From contig NZ_CP011319.1 in NCBI RefSeq assembly GCF_001865675.1, positions 1,116,001 to 1,180,000 of the forward strand: a stretch of 64,000 nt of DNA, written 5' to 3'. Under the pieces are notes generated by a model that did no database searches, was not told the origin of the DNA, and saw nothing but the letters and a program-made list of their open reading frames with translations. The position numbers were made by a program, and so were the translations under genes. Below are positions 1 through 9,130 of this stretch, piece by piece; position 1 is the stretch's first letter, and each line of letters opens with the position of its first letter. This DNA is from Janthinobacterium sp. 1_2014MBL_MicDiv (lineage in GTDB: Bacteria > Pseudomonadota > Gammaproteobacteria > Burkholderiales > Burkholderiaceae_D).

Positions 1-1829
1 TGGATGCGGCCCGCATCCAGGGCGTGCAGCGCGGCGCCCTGTCGTGCACCAACCTGGCGCACGGCTTTGCCGCGTTTCCTGCCAATGACAAGCTGTCGCT
101 GAAGGAATACAAGAAGCCCTCCGTGGCCATCGTGTCCTCGTACAACGACATGCTGTCGGCGCACCAGCCGTTCGAAGGCTTTCCGCAGATCATCAAGCAA
201 GCCGTGCGCGAAGTGGGCGCCGTCGCCCAGTTCGCCGGCGGCGTGCCCGCCATGTGCGATGGCGTGACGCAAGGGCAGCCGGGCATGGAACTGTCGCTGT
301 TCTCGCGCGACACCATCGCCATGTCGACGGCCGTGGCGCTGTCGCACAATATGTTCGACTCGGCCCTGTACCTGGGCGTGTGCGACAAGATCGTGCCGGG
401 CCTGTTGATCGGCGCGCTGCACTTCGGCCATTTGCCGGCCGTCTTCGTGCCGGCCGGTCCGATGACGTCGGGCCTGTCGAACCAGGAAAAAGCCAAGGTG
501 CGCCAGCTGTACGCGCAAGGCAAGGCCACGCGCGAAGACTTGCTCGAAGGCGAATCGAAAGCCTACCATGGCGCCGGCACCTGTACCTTCTACGGTACCG
601 CCAACAGCAACCAGATGCTGATGGAAGTGATGGGCCTGCACTTGCCGGGCGCCGCCTTCATCACGCCGAACACGCCGCTGCGCGATGCGCTGACGACGGC
701 CGCCGCCCAGCGCGCCGCCGGCATCACGGCGCAAAGCGCCAACTACTTGCCAGTCGGCCATATTGTTGACGAGAAATGTATCGTCAACGCCGTCGTCGGC
801 TTGCTGGCCACGGGCGGTTCGACCAACCACACGCTGCACCTGGTGGCCATCGCCAAGGCGGCCGGCATCGTCATCGACTGGAACGATTTCAACGAACTGT
901 CGGCCATCGTGCCGATGCTCACGCGCATCTACCCGAACGGCGACGCCGACGTGAACCATTTCCACGCGGCCGGCGGCACCGGTTATCTGATCCGCGAACT
1001 GCTGGACGCGGGCCTGCTGCACGAAGACGTCACCACGATTCTGGGCAAGGGCCTGCGCGCGCACTGCATGGAGCCGTTCCTCGGCGAAGACGGCAAGGTC
1101 TTCTGGAAAGATGCGCCGGCCACCAGCGCCGACGACAACGTGCTGCGCCCGGCGTCGAATCCGTTCGCGCCGGACGGCGGCATGGTCCTGGTCGCGGGCA
1201 ACCTGGGCCGCGCCGTGATGAAGGTCTCGGCCGTCAAGCCGCAGCACCGCACGGTGGAAGCGCCGGCGCTGGTGTTCAACTCGCAGGAAGATTTCATGGC
1301 CGCCTACAAGGCGGGATCGCTGGACCGCGATTTCGTCGCCGTGCTGCGCTTCCAGGGCCCGCGCGCCAACGGCATGCCGGAACTGCATGCGCTGACGCCG
1401 GCGCTGGCCAACCTGCAGGATGCGGGCCGCCACGTGGCGCTGGTCACCGACGGCCGCATGTCGGGCGCGTCGGGCAAGGTGCCGGCGGCCATCCACGTGT
1501 CGCCGGAAATCCTCGCCGGCGGCCCGCTGGGCCTGGTGCGCGACGGCGACATCATCCGCCTCGACGCGTTCACCGGCGTACTCGAGGCGCTGGTGCCGGC
1601 CGACGTCTGGCACGCCCGTTCGCTGGTGCAGGCCGACCTGTCGCCGAACCACATCGGCATGGGCCGCGAGCTGTTTTCCATGTTCCGTTCCACCGTCAGC
1701 GCGGCGGAAGAAGGTGCGACCACCTTCGGCCTGCCGTCGCCGATTCCCACCACCGTCGCCTTGCACGACGCCGACAATGTCGGCGATACCGTACCGGGTT
1801 CCGATGAAGACTTTTTGGCTAGGAAATAA
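1..1829 (+). CDS. edd: Phosphogluconate dehydratase (5' partial)
   Basis: Edd dehydrates 6-phosphogluconate to 2-keto-3-deoxy-6-phosphogluconate, the first committed step of the Entner-Doudoroff pathway, using an Fe-S cluster in the cytosol. The reading frame is open to the left edge (codons from base 3), so the true start lies outside the window; the GTG at 24 is internal, since residues before it (DAARIQG) still match the family. IlvD/Edd motifs with the expected cysteines are visible: GGVPAMCDGVTQG, LGVCDKIVPG and GTCTFYGTAN, then LLATGGSTNH and the C-terminal VTDGRMSGASGKVP. The visible part is about 600 residues, close to the whole E. coli protein. The next gene, eda, follows 3 bases after the stop, so the two are co-transcribed. 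Confidence 0.96.
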   Translation, partial: DAARIQGVQRGALSCTNLAHGFAAFPANDKLSLKEYKKPSVAIVSSYNDMLSAHQPFEGFPQIIKQAVREVGAVAQFAGGVPAMCDGVTQGQPGMELSLFSRDTIAMSTAVALSHNMFDSALYLGVCDKIVPGLLIGALHFGHLPAVFVPAGPMTSGLSNQEKAKVRQLYAQGKATREDLLEGESKAYHGAGTCTFYGTANSNQMLMEVMGLHLPGAAFITPNTPLRDALTTAAAQRAAGITAQSANYLPVGHIVDEKCIVNAVVGLLATGGSTNHTLHLVAIAKAAGIVIDWNDFNELSAIVPMLTRIYPNGDADVNHFHAAGGTGYLIRELLDAGLLHEDVTTILGKGLRAHCMEPFLGEDGKVFWKDAPATSADDNVLRPASNPFAPDGGMVLVAGNLGRAVMKVSAVKPQHRTVEAPALVFNSQEDFMAAYKAGSLDRDFVAVLRFQGPRANGMPELHALTPALANLQDAGRHVALVTDGRMSGASGKVPAAIHVSPEILAGGPLGLVRDGDIIRLDAFTGVLEALVPADVWHARSLVQADLSPNHIGMGRELFSMFRSTVSAAEEGATTFGLPSPIPTTVALHDADNVGDTVPGSDEDFLARK

Positions 1830-1832
1830 GAG

Positions 1833-2462
1833 ATGACCATGACACTACTGGAAATTATGCGCACCTCGAGCGTGATCCCCGTGATCGCGATCGACGACCC
1901 TGACCACGCCGTACCGCTGGCGCGCGCGCTGGTGGCGGGCGGCATCCGCGTGCTGGAAGTGACCCTGCGCACGAAACACGGCCTGGAAGCGATCCGCGCC
2001 ATGTCGGCCGTGCCGGGCGCCATCGTCGGCGTGGGTACGCTGACCCGTCCCGAGGAATTCGTCCAGGCGCGCGATGCGGGCGCCGTCTTCGGCGTCTCGC
2101 CTGGCCTGACGTCGGCCCTGGTGGCGGCGGCGAAAAGCAGCGGCCTGCCCCTGCTGCCGGGCGTGATGACGCCGGGCGAAGTGATGGCGGCGCGTGAAAA
2201 CGGCTTCCAGCAACTGAAGCTGTTCCCGGCCGTGCCGGCCGGCGGCATCGGCATGCTCAACGCCATCTACGGCCCGCTGCCGGACGTGACGTTCTGCCCG
2301 ACGGGCGGCATTTCGCAAGAGACGGCATCGCAATTCCTGGCATGCAAAAACGTCGCCTGCGTGGGCGGTTCGTGGCTGACGCCGAAAGACGCGATCGCGG
2401 CCGGCAACTGGGACCGCATCACGGAGATCGCCAAGGCGGCCAGCGGTTTGCGATCCGCGTAA
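1833..2462 (+). CDS. eda: KDPG aldolase (2-dehydro-3-deoxy-phosphogluconate aldolase)
   Basis: Eda cleaves KDPG into pyruvate and glyceraldehyde-3-phosphate, completing the Entner-Doudoroff branch begun by Edd. The 209-residue length is normal. The class I aldolase features are present: E42 in RVLEVTLRT, the GVGTLT strand, the Schiff-base lysine K129 in LKLFPA, and the phosphate-binding FCPTGGIS. Two ATGs lie close together (1833 and 1839); the first is used here because a purine-rich AAGAG precedes it, but the second is possible. The gene is 3 bases from edd and clearly in the same operon. Confidence 0.96.
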   Translation: MTMTLLEIMRTSSVIPVIAIDDPDHAVPLARALVAGGIRVLEVTLRTKHGLEAIRAMSAVPGAIVGVGTLTRPEEFVQARDAGAVFGVSPGLTSALVAAAKSSGLPLLPGVMTPGEVMAARENGFQQLKLFPAVPAGGIGMLNAIYGPLPDVTFCPTGGISQETASQFLACKNVACVGGSWLTPKDAIAAGNWDRITEIAKAASGLRSA

Positions 2463-2486
2463 GCGGCTGCGGCGCGGCAGGCTTGC

Positions 2487-3038
2487 ATGCTTGCCGCGCT
2501 TTCTTCCCGACTTCTCATGCGGGTCCTGCGCCGCCCCCTGACCATCGGCGAAACGGCCATGGCCCGCAGCGTCTTTCGCGACGCCATCGACTACGCGCGC
2601 GTGCGCGTCGTGCGCGGCTCCTTTCTGCCGTTTGGCTTGCAGGACCGGAACACGGCGATGACGCCGCGCGGCAACCTGCATTTCATGCCGGCCCAGTACC
2701 GCGACGATTTTTCGCGCGAAGGCCATGGCAGCAAGCTGCTCTTCATCCACGAAATGGTGCACGTCTGGCAGTACCAGCTCGGCTATGGCGTGCTGCTGCA
2801 TGGCGTGCTGCTGGCCCTGCGCGGCGGCTATATCCGGCAGCGCGCCTACCGCTACGATGCGGCCGCCGGCGGCGTCCTGTCCGATTTCAACATGGAGCAG
2901 CAGGGCGACATCATCGCCCACTACTTTGGCGCGCGCCAGCTGGGCATCCCCGCCTACGTGGCGAAGCTGCCGCAGCTGCAGGATATCCTGCAAGGCTTCC
3001 TGCTCGACCCCGCCGACCGCCGCCTGCTGCCGCGCTGA
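2487..3038 (+). CDS. Small HExxH (vgr-related, metallopeptidase-like) protein
   Basis: This 183-residue protein has one clear motif, FIHEMVHVWQ, an HExxH zinc-protease signature near residue 85, followed by a conserved basic/aromatic C-terminal half. It resembles small proteins often labelled vgr-related or putative metallopeptidase in Alpha- and Betaproteobacteria; this is recognition, not a search result. There is no signal peptide or membrane segment. Its substrate is unknown. It starts 24 bases after eda, so it may be carried on the edd-eda transcript, and it converges with tadD, whose stop is 7 bases away. An alternative ATG at 2517 lacks a ribosome binding site. Confidence 0.7.
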   Translation: MLAALSSRLLMRVLRRPLTIGETAMARSVFRDAIDYARVRVVRGSFLPFGLQDRNTAMTPRGNLHFMPAQYRDDFSREGHGSKLLFIHEMVHVWQYQLGYGVLLHGVLLALRGGYIRQRAYRYDAAAGGVLSDFNMEQQGDIIAHYFGARQLGIPAYVAKLPQLQDILQGFLLDPADRRLLPR

Positions 3039-3045
3039 GCCGTCG

Positions 3046-4071
3046 TCACGGCGCCGTGTTCGACGCCAGCAGGACGGCAGGTGCGGGCAGGCTGGCGAGC
3101 GCATCCTTGCCCAGCAATAAACGCAGGTCGGCGCCCGTGCCGATGCCGCCGTCGCTGGCGGCCTGCAACTGCGGCATGCCGCCCAGCGCCCTGGCCAGGG
3201 TGGCCGCCGCCTCGGCATGGCCGGGCCGGTAGACGATGCTGCTGGCCTGCACGCCATACGGCCGCTGGTTGCCCAGCCGCAGCACGCCGATGCCCATGCC
3301 GCCCAGCATGCCGCGCATGCGCGCCGCCAGCCCCGTTTCGCCATGACCATTGATTACTTCCAGCCGCGGCAGCGGCGCCGTCTGCTTCTGCCTGGCCGGA
3401 GCGGGCAAGGCCGCAAACACGGCTGGCATCGCCACGGGCGCATCGCGCCAGCTCAGCGCAAAGACATTCGGCTGCAACTGGGTCAGCTGCAAGCGCGTCG
3501 GCGGCGCGGCTGCGACCAGCGGCGGCGTCGGTGCCAGGTCGGGCTGGACGTCCGTGGCGGTATCGACCGTGGCCACGCTGCGCGCCAGCGCCGCGATGGC
3601 CAGGTCCAGGTTGGCGCGCGCCGGCTGCTGGCTGTTGTCGAGCTGCAGCGACTGGCGCAGCACGCCCGCCGCCTGGGCGTAATCTTCCTGCAGGTACAGC
3701 ACGTAGCCGAGGTTGTTGTAGGTCCTGGCCGTGGGCGTTTCCAGAACCAGTGCCTGCAGCATGGCGCGTGCCGTGTCCAGCTCGCCCAGCTGCGCGTGCA
3801 GCACGGCGGCGCCATTGCGCGCGTCGGGCGAGGCGGGCGCCAGCAGCAGGGCTTCGCCATAGGCGGCCAGCGCCGCGCGCGGGTCGCCCAGTTCCTGCAT
3901 GCGCTTGCCCAGCTTGCAGTAGGCGCTGGCCCGCGTGGCGGGGCTGTCGTCGACGCGCGCCTGCGGCGGCGCGCCGTGGCGGGCCTGGCTGGCCGTATCG
4001 GGCAGGCTGGCGCAGGCGGGCAGCAGGCCGGCGCAGGCGAACATGAACATCAGGGTGGTGTGCTGGGACAT
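3046..4071 (-). CDS. tadD: TadD-like TPR lipoprotein with C-terminal LytR_C domain
   Basis: TadD is the TPR lipoprotein of Tad pilus assembly, thought to act as the pilotin or assembly scaffold for the outer-membrane secretin. The N-terminus ends in a lipobox-like LLPACAS, so it is probably lipidated. TPR repeats run over about residues 45-165 (for example RAYNNLGYVLYLQEDYAQAA-type helices). A second domain at about 235-325 (LEVINGHGETGLAARMRGML ... GVQASSIVYRPGH) looks like LytR_C, a fusion seen in beta-proteobacterial Tad loci. It is the last gene of the long minus-strand tad run, 13 bases after tadC. Confidence 0.85.
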   Translation of the reverse strand: MSQHTTLMFMFACAGLLPACASLPDTASQARHGAPPQARVDDSPATRASAYCKLGKRMQELGDPRAALAAYGEALLLAPASPDARNGAAVLHAQLGELDTARAMLQALVLETPTARTYNNLGYVLYLQEDYAQAAGVLRQSLQLDNSQQPARANLDLAIAALARSVATVDTATDVQPDLAPTPPLVAAAPPTRLQLTQLQPNVFALSWRDAPVAMPAVFAALPAPARQKQTAPLPRLEVINGHGETGLAARMRGMLGGMGIGVLRLGNQRPYGVQASSIVYRPGHAEAAATLARALGGMPQLQAASDGGIGTGADLRLLLGKDALASLPAPAVLLASNTAP

Positions 4072-4084
4072 GGCGGTTCTCCGG

Positions 4085-5032
4085 TCAGCTGCCGCCGCTC
4101 ATGCTGGGCAGGAGCACGCGGTAGATTTGCAGGAAGGCTGGCCCCATCAGGACGACCAGCAGCGAAGGGAAGATGAAAAAGATCAGCGGGAACAGCAGCT
4201 TGAGGGCGATCTTCGCCGCCTCTTCCTCGGCGCGCTGGCGGCGCTTGGTGCGCAGCTGGTCGGACTGCACGCGCAGCGAGGCGGCGATGCTGGTGCCGAA
4301 GCGCTCGGCCTGGATCAGCATGGCCACCAGCGCATCGACATCCTCGACCCCCGTGCGCAGGGCCAGGTTGCGCAAGGCCCGCTCCTTGGTATTGCCGGCG
4401 CGCAGCTCGAGCATCACCAGGTGCAATTCCTCGGCCAGCACACGGCTTTTCAGGGCGATTTCCGCAGCCACCCTGGCCAGGGCCGCATCCATGGCCAGCC
4501 CCGCTTCCACGCAGACCGTCATCAGGTCGAGGGCATCGGGAAAGCTTTCGAAGATTTCGCGCTGGCGCCGCTTGATCATCTGCTGCAGCACGAAGTTGGG
4601 CAGGTAGTAGCCGAAGGCGGCCACCGTCAGCAGCCAGAACAGGATGGCCTTGCCGGCCATCTGGTGGCCCGATGCGCTCAGGAACAGGAACAGCAGCAGC
4701 GGCAGGCCGATGGCCAGCATGGTCTTGGCGGAAAAGAACAGGATGGGCGTCGATGCCTGGCGCAGGCCGGCGTTCATGAAGCGCCGGCGCATCACGGAAT
4801 TTTCCCAGCCCTGGTCGGGAATCGACAGCTTGGCCAGCGGTCCGCTCAGGCGCACCATGCGCGCCAGCCAGGGATTGGGCGCGGGCGCACCCGCTTGCGC
4901 GGCGCTCTTGCCGGCGGCCTTGTCGAGGCGCTGGCGCAGCGGATCCGGCGAGAAGCTGCGCAGGGCGACCAGCGCCGTGCCGAAGACGGCGATGAAGAGC
5001 AGGGCGAGGAAGGCAATATGGACGGGATTCAT
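4085..5032 (-). CDS. tadC: TadC inner-membrane platform protein (T2SF family)
   Basis: TadC is one of two GspF-type polytopic proteins forming the inner-membrane platform that TadA drives in Flp pilus assembly. The 315-residue protein has an N-terminal membrane helix, a central T2SSF domain (about 150-280, with FPDALDLMTVCVEAGLAMDAAL typical of TadC) and two C-terminal helices ending LVVLMGPAFLQIYRVLLP. It follows tadB by 18 bases and precedes tadD. Start is the ATG at 5032, preceded by a GGAG element. Confidence is high because order and family agree. Confidence 0.92.
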   Translation of the reverse strand: MNPVHIAFLALLFIAVFGTALVALRSFSPDPLRQRLDKAAGKSAAQAGAPAPNPWLARMVRLSGPLAKLSIPDQGWENSVMRRRFMNAGLRQASTPILFFSAKTMLAIGLPLLLFLFLSASGHQMAGKAILFWLLTVAAFGYYLPNFVLQQMIKRRQREIFESFPDALDLMTVCVEAGLAMDAALARVAAEIALKSRVLAEELHLVMLELRAGNTKERALRNLALRTGVEDVDALVAMLIQAERFGTSIAASLRVQSDQLRTKRRQRAEEEAAKIALKLLFPLIFFIFPSLLVVLMGPAFLQIYRVLLPSMSGGS

Positions 5033-5050
5033 GGCGGTTCTCCTTGCGGC

Positions 5051-6025
5051 TCAGACGCGGATGCGGATGATGTTGCGCATGACAAAGACGCCACAGACCA
5101 TCAGCAGCAGGGCGCCGACCAGCATCTTGCGGCCGCCCGGATCGACAAACAGCATTTCCAGGAACTGCGGATTGGTCAGCTGAATCATGGCCGCCGCGCC
5201 GAACGGCAGCAGCGACAGGATCCAGGCCGACAGCTTGCCTTCGGCCGACAGCACGCGCACCTGCCCCAGCAGCTTGATGCGTTCGCGGATGATGCGGCTG
5301 ATGCTGTCGAGCAGTTCCGACAGGTTGCCGCCCGTCTCGCGCTGGATCAGCACGGCGATCACGAAATAGCGCAAGTCGGTGCTGGGCACGCGCGTGGCCA
5401 GGTTCATCAGGGCGTCCTGCATGGCGATGCCGAAATTGACTTCATCGAAGGTGGCGCGAAATTCGGTGGCCAGCGGCGCGTTCATTTCGTCGCCGACCAT
5501 TTTCAGGGCGGTGGGGAAGGCGTGGCCGGCGCGCAGGGCGCGCGCCATCAGGTCTAGCGCATCGGGCAATTGCTGCTCGATGCGCTGCAGGCGTTTGGCC
5601 TTGGCGCGCAGGACCAGCGGCAGCGGCAGCAGGGCCGCGACGGCCACCAGGGGCAAACGCAGCGCCCACGGCACGCTGAAGTAACTGAACAGCAGCAGCG
5701 CCGCCGTGCCCACCGCCAGCATCATGCCGGCGAAGCTGGCCACGCTCCAGGTCAGGCCCGACTGTTCCAGCAGGCGGTCGAGCGCATGCACGCGCGGCAC
5801 GCTGAGCAGCAGGCGCTGCAGGGCCGGCGTTTCGCTCAGCAGGCGTTTCCTGATCATCGAACTGCCCGTCTCGCCGTGCGCGCCGGCCGACATGATGCGC
5901 AGGCGGCGCGCCACCCTTTCCGCTTCCGGACCGCGCGAGGCATTCCACGCCAGGTACAGGCCTTCGATCAGCAGCACCACGGCGATGAAGGTGAGGATCG
6001 CGAATACATAGTAGAGATAGTCCAT
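5051..6025 (-). CDS. tadB: TadB inner-membrane platform protein (T2SF family)
   Basis: TadB pairs with TadC as the platform of the Flp pilus machine. The protein (324 residues) begins MDYLYYVFAILTF, a membrane helix, and has a T2SSF domain with QLPDALDLMARALRAGHAF and ETGGNLSELLDSISRIIRER, then two more helices at the C-terminus. A longer ORF starting at 6157 exists, but it would run into tadA; the ATG at 6025 has a good GGGGAG ribosome binding site 5 bases upstream and gives the family's usual N-terminus. It starts 10 bases after the tadA stop. Confidence 0.93.
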   Translation of the reverse strand: MDYLYYVFAILTFIAVVLLIEGLYLAWNASRGPEAERVARRLRIMSAGAHGETGSSMIRKRLLSETPALQRLLLSVPRVHALDRLLEQSGLTWSVASFAGMMLAVGTAALLLFSYFSVPWALRLPLVAVAALLPLPLVLRAKAKRLQRIEQQLPDALDLMARALRAGHAFPTALKMVGDEMNAPLATEFRATFDEVNFGIAMQDALMNLATRVPSTDLRYFVIAVLIQRETGGNLSELLDSISRIIRERIKLLGQVRVLSAEGKLSAWILSLLPFGAAAMIQLTNPQFLEMLFVDPGGRKMLVGALLLMVCGVFVMRNIIRIRV

Positions 6026-6035
6026 GATGCTCCCC

Positions 6036-7403
6036 TTAATGGTACTGGCGGGCGGGATCGAACAGGGTTTCGGGCAGGCTGATGCCGAAGGCGCGCAGGC
6101 GTTCCAGGAAACGCGGGCGCACGCCGCTGGCATGGAAATGGCCCTGCACGCTGCCATCCTCGCCGATGCCCGTCTGGCGGAAGGTGAAGATTTCCTGCAT
6201 GGTGATCATCTCGCCTTCCATGCCGGTGATTTCCTGGATCGAGATGATCTTGCGCTTGCCGTCCGTCAGGCGCGCCACCTGCACCACGACGCTGATGGCC
6301 GAACTGATTTGCTGGCGCATGGCTTTCACGGGCAGCGACGCGGAGGCCATGCTGATCATGTTCTCGAGCCGCGTCAGCGCGTCGCGCGGGGTATTCGCGT
6401 GGATGGTGGCCATCGAGCCTTCATGGCCCGTGTTCATCGCCTGCAGCATGTCGAGCGCCTCGGCGCCGCGCACCTCGCCCAGGATGATGCGGTCGGGGCG
6501 CATGCGCAGCGCGTTGCGCACCAGGGCCCGTTGCGTCACTTCTCCCTTGCCCTCGATGTTCGGTGGCCGCGTTTCCAGGCGCACCACGTGCGGCTGCTGC
6601 ATCTGCAGTTCGGCCGCATCCTCGATGGTAACGACGCGCTCGGCCGTGCTGATGAAGCCGGAAATCGCGTTGAGCATGGTGGTCTTGCCGCTGCCCGTGC
6701 CGCCCGAGATCAGGATGTTGACCTTGGCCTTGCCCAGCGCCTGCAGGGTGGTGCTCATTTCCTCGGTCAGGCTGTGCTTCAGCATCAGGTCGGCCAGGCG
6801 CAGCGGCTGCGCGGAGAAGCGCCGGATCGACATCACGGGACCGTCGATGGCCAGCGGCGGGATGATGGCGTTGACGCGCGAACCGTCGGGCAGGCGCGCA
6901 TCGACCATGGGACTCGATTCGTCGATGCGCCGGCCCACGCGCGAGACGATCTTGTCGATGATCTTCATCAGGTGCGCATCGTCGGTGAAGCAGATGTCGC
7001 TCAGCTCGAGGCGGCCATGGCGCTCGACGTACACCTGGCGGTAGGTGTTGACGAGGATGTCGGACACGCTGGGATCGGCCAGCAGCGGCTCGAGCGGGCC
7101 GAAGCCCAGCACTTCATCCTGGATGTCGCGGATCAGCGAGCGGCGTTCCAGTTCGTTGATCACCACATTGTCTTCCGTGAGCACGTCGCTGACGAGGATC
7201 TTCAGCTCTTCGCGTATCTGCTCGCGCGACAGGCGCTGCATGCCTTCCAGGTCGACCCGGTCGAGCAGCGCCTGGTGGGTGCGGTGCTTCAATTGCTGGT
7301 AGCTCTGGTTCGATACGCCCTGGTGCGCGGCGCCGTCGTTCGAGCTGGCGTCATCCTGGGCATAGCCCAGGCGGTCCCGCAGGGTGAGTTTTTCGGCAGT
7401 CAT
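6036..7403 (-). CDS. tadA: TadA/CpaF secretion ATPase of the Flp pilus
   Basis: TadA is the hexameric cytoplasmic ATPase that powers Flp pilus assembly. The 455-residue length is normal for CpaF. Visible motifs are the Walker A GGTGSGKT (residues 234-241), the Asp-box region ERVVTIEDAAELQM, the Walker B IILGE (306-310) and the His-box MNTGHEGSMATIHAN. An N-terminal domain (about 1-130) precedes the catalytic core. It sits between cpaE and tadB with short gaps, as in other tad operons. No key residue is missing. Confidence 0.97.
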   Translation of the reverse strand: MTAEKLTLRDRLGYAQDDASSNDGAAHQGVSNQSYQQLKHRTHQALLDRVDLEGMQRLSREQIREELKILVSDVLTEDNVVINELERRSLIRDIQDEVLGFGPLEPLLADPSVSDILVNTYRQVYVERHGRLELSDICFTDDAHLMKIIDKIVSRVGRRIDESSPMVDARLPDGSRVNAIIPPLAIDGPVMSIRRFSAQPLRLADLMLKHSLTEEMSTTLQALGKAKVNILISGGTGSGKTTMLNAISGFISTAERVVTIEDAAELQMQQPHVVRLETRPPNIEGKGEVTQRALVRNALRMRPDRIILGEVRGAEALDMLQAMNTGHEGSMATIHANTPRDALTRLENMISMASASLPVKAMRQQISSAISVVVQVARLTDGKRKIISIQEITGMEGEMITMQEIFTFRQTGIGEDGSVQGHFHASGVRPRFLERLRAFGISLPETLFDPARQYH

Positions 7404-7427
7404 GGTCGGTCTCCTGTGAATGGGGGA

Positions 7428-8579
7428 TCAGGCGCGCGCCAGCAGGCGTGCAACCCAGCCTGGCGCCGCTGGCGGGGTCTCGCCGGCCAGGCTGGCGGCC
7501 AGTTCCTGCAAGGCGCGCGAGACGGGATTGTGCGATGCCAGCTTGAGGATGGGCACGCCCTGGCTGACCGACGCCGCCACCGCCTCGTAATGGTTGGGAA
7601 TGGACTTGTAGACGTGCTTGCCGTACGCCGCCTCGAGGTCGGCCACGCGGATGTTGTCGCTGCTGGCATAGCGGTTCAGGATCAGGCGCACCTTGTCGTC
7701 GCGGTAGCCGAGGCCGCGGAATACGTCGAGCAGGCGCTTGCCGTCGCGGACATAGGGCAAGGTGGCTTGCAGCACGGGAAAGATCAGGTCGGCCCGGTCC
7801 AGCGCGCGCACGCTGACGGCATCGAGGCCGCGTCCCACGTCGAGCACGATGTAATCGTACTGGCTGCGCGCCAGGGTCAGCAGGCGGTCGATGTGGTCGG
7901 CCTCGATGTCGGCCGCATGGGCGGGGTCGTCGGCGGCGGCCAGCACGCTGTAGGTGGGCGTGATCTGGATCATGCTGGCCGTCAGCAGCGAGGCGTCGAG
8001 GCGCACGATCTGCTGCGCCAGCTGCGACAGCGTGGTGGCGGGCTTGTGATCCGAGACGAACAGGGCGGCGTCGCCGAATTGCAGGTTCAGGTCGAGCAGC
8101 GCGACCTTGCGCTGTTCGCCGGCCGCCAGCGCATAACCGAGGTTGGCGGCGATGAAGGTGGCGCCGCTGCCGCCCTTGCACGAGACGAAGGCCAGCACCT
8201 GGCCCTTGCGCGTCACCTGTTTCTGCAGTTTGTCCTCGATGCGGCGCAGCGCCGCGCCGAGCGCCGCGTCGTCGTCGGGCGGCAGCACCTCGCGCACGCC
8301 GGCGCGCATGGCGCGCAGCAGGAACTGCGGATTTTGCAGCGGACATTGGACGATGATGGCCAGGTTCGGGTAGCGGCTGCCCAGCCGCTCCAGCAGGTCC
8401 AGCTCCTCTTCGCCCAGATGCTCCTGTTCCAGCAGCAGCAGGTCGGGCGTGGCGCCGTTGTCGAACATCTCCGGCGTGCTCGCCAGCAGCGACACGCGGT
8501 CGGCCGCGCTGCGTTCGCGCAGCAAGCGCGTCAGCCGTTTGAGCTGGGCTTCATTCTTCGAGACGATGACGATATTCAC
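7428..8579 (-). CDS. cpaE: CpaE/TadZ pilus localisation ATPase-like protein
   Basis: CpaE/TadZ is a MinD/ParA-type protein that localises the Tad machine, often polarly. A receiver-like N-terminal domain (NIVIVSKNEAQLKRLTRLLR ..., about 1-110) is followed by a P-loop domain with a deviant Walker A, SCKGGSGATF, and VLDVGRGLDAVSV. The second motif lysine and GG are kept, but the usual GKTT is GATF, typical of TadZ. The start was set at GTG 8579 because GGGAG lies 6 bases before it; the longer ATG at 8633 would overlap the preceding pseudopilin gene. 383 residues. Confidence 0.9.
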   Translation of the reverse strand: MNIVIVSKNEAQLKRLTRLLRERSAADRVSLLASTPEMFDNGATPDLLLLEQEHLGEEELDLLERLGSRYPNLAIIVQCPLQNPQFLLRAMRAGVREVLPPDDDAALGAALRRIEDKLQKQVTRKGQVLAFVSCKGGSGATFIAANLGYALAAGEQRKVALLDLNLQFGDAALFVSDHKPATTLSQLAQQIVRLDASLLTASMIQITPTYSVLAAADDPAHAADIEADHIDRLLTLARSQYDYIVLDVGRGLDAVSVRALDRADLIFPVLQATLPYVRDGKRLLDVFRGLGYRDDKVRLILNRYASSDNIRVADLEAAYGKHVYKSIPNHYEAVAASVSQGVPILKLASHNPVSRALQELAASLAGETPPAAPGWVARLLARA

Positions 8580-8601
8580 GTGGTGCTCCCGGTAATGGCG
8601 T

Positions 8602-9120
8602 TCAGTTGATCTGGAAACCCAGGCTTTCGGCATGCATGACCACGACCGACGAGGGCAAGGCGATATTGAGAAAACCGAACAGGCTGACCATCGGCGTATA
8701 GGTCACGTTGTCGATCGAGACGCGTACGCTGTCGATGCAGCTGGCCGTGCGCGTGTTGTCGCCGCAGGCCGACAGGTTGTCGCCCGGGTCGAGCGGCGGC
8801 ACGGTCACTTCGGTGCCGGCCTTGTTCAGGTAGCGGATGCTGATGTTGGCGGCCGTGACTTCGGGCGCGGCCGGCAGGGCCGTGCCGCCGAACAGGGCCA
8901 GCGTCTTGACGGCATCGGCCTGGTCGATCCAGCGCACGACCGCCTCGCGCGCCGCGCGGCGGCTCACTTCCTGCACCGTGTTGTACAGGTACAGCAGGCG
9001 GCCGAATTCCAGTACGCCGAACAGCAGGGTGAAAAACAGCAGCGCCACCAGGGCGAATTCGACGGCGGCGGCGCCGCGCTGTCCGCGGGCCGGCACTGGC
9101 GATGAGAGGGGCGGGCGCAT
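8602..9120 (-). CDS. TadE-family pseudopilin (TadF position)
   Basis: A minor pseudopilin of the Tad system. After a basic N-terminus comes the processing-type motif RGAAAVEFALVALLFFTLLFG, a prepilin-like cleavage region with the conserved Glu followed by one membrane helix; the rest (about 120 residues) is periplasmic with a cysteine pair. TadV probably cleaves it. It is the second of two tandem TadE-type genes, 10 bases downstream of the first, and just upstream of cpaE. Assignment to TadE versus TadF by name is uncertain. Confidence 0.88.
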   Translation of the reverse strand: MRPPLSSPVPARGQRGAAAVEFALVALLFFTLLFGVLEFGRLLYLYNTVQEVSRRAAREAVVRWIDQADAVKTLALFGGTALPAAPEVTAANISIRYLNKAGTEVTVPPLDPGDNLSACGDNTRTASCIDSVRVSIDNVTYTPMVSLFGFLNIALPSSVVVMHAESLGFQIN

Positions 9121-9130
9121 GGCGTTCTCC

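Noticed and set aside
6024..8609. 861-codon ORF on the plus strand opposite tadA and cpaE
   Set aside because: Shadow frame; the minus-strand genes have all the expected motifs and RBSs.
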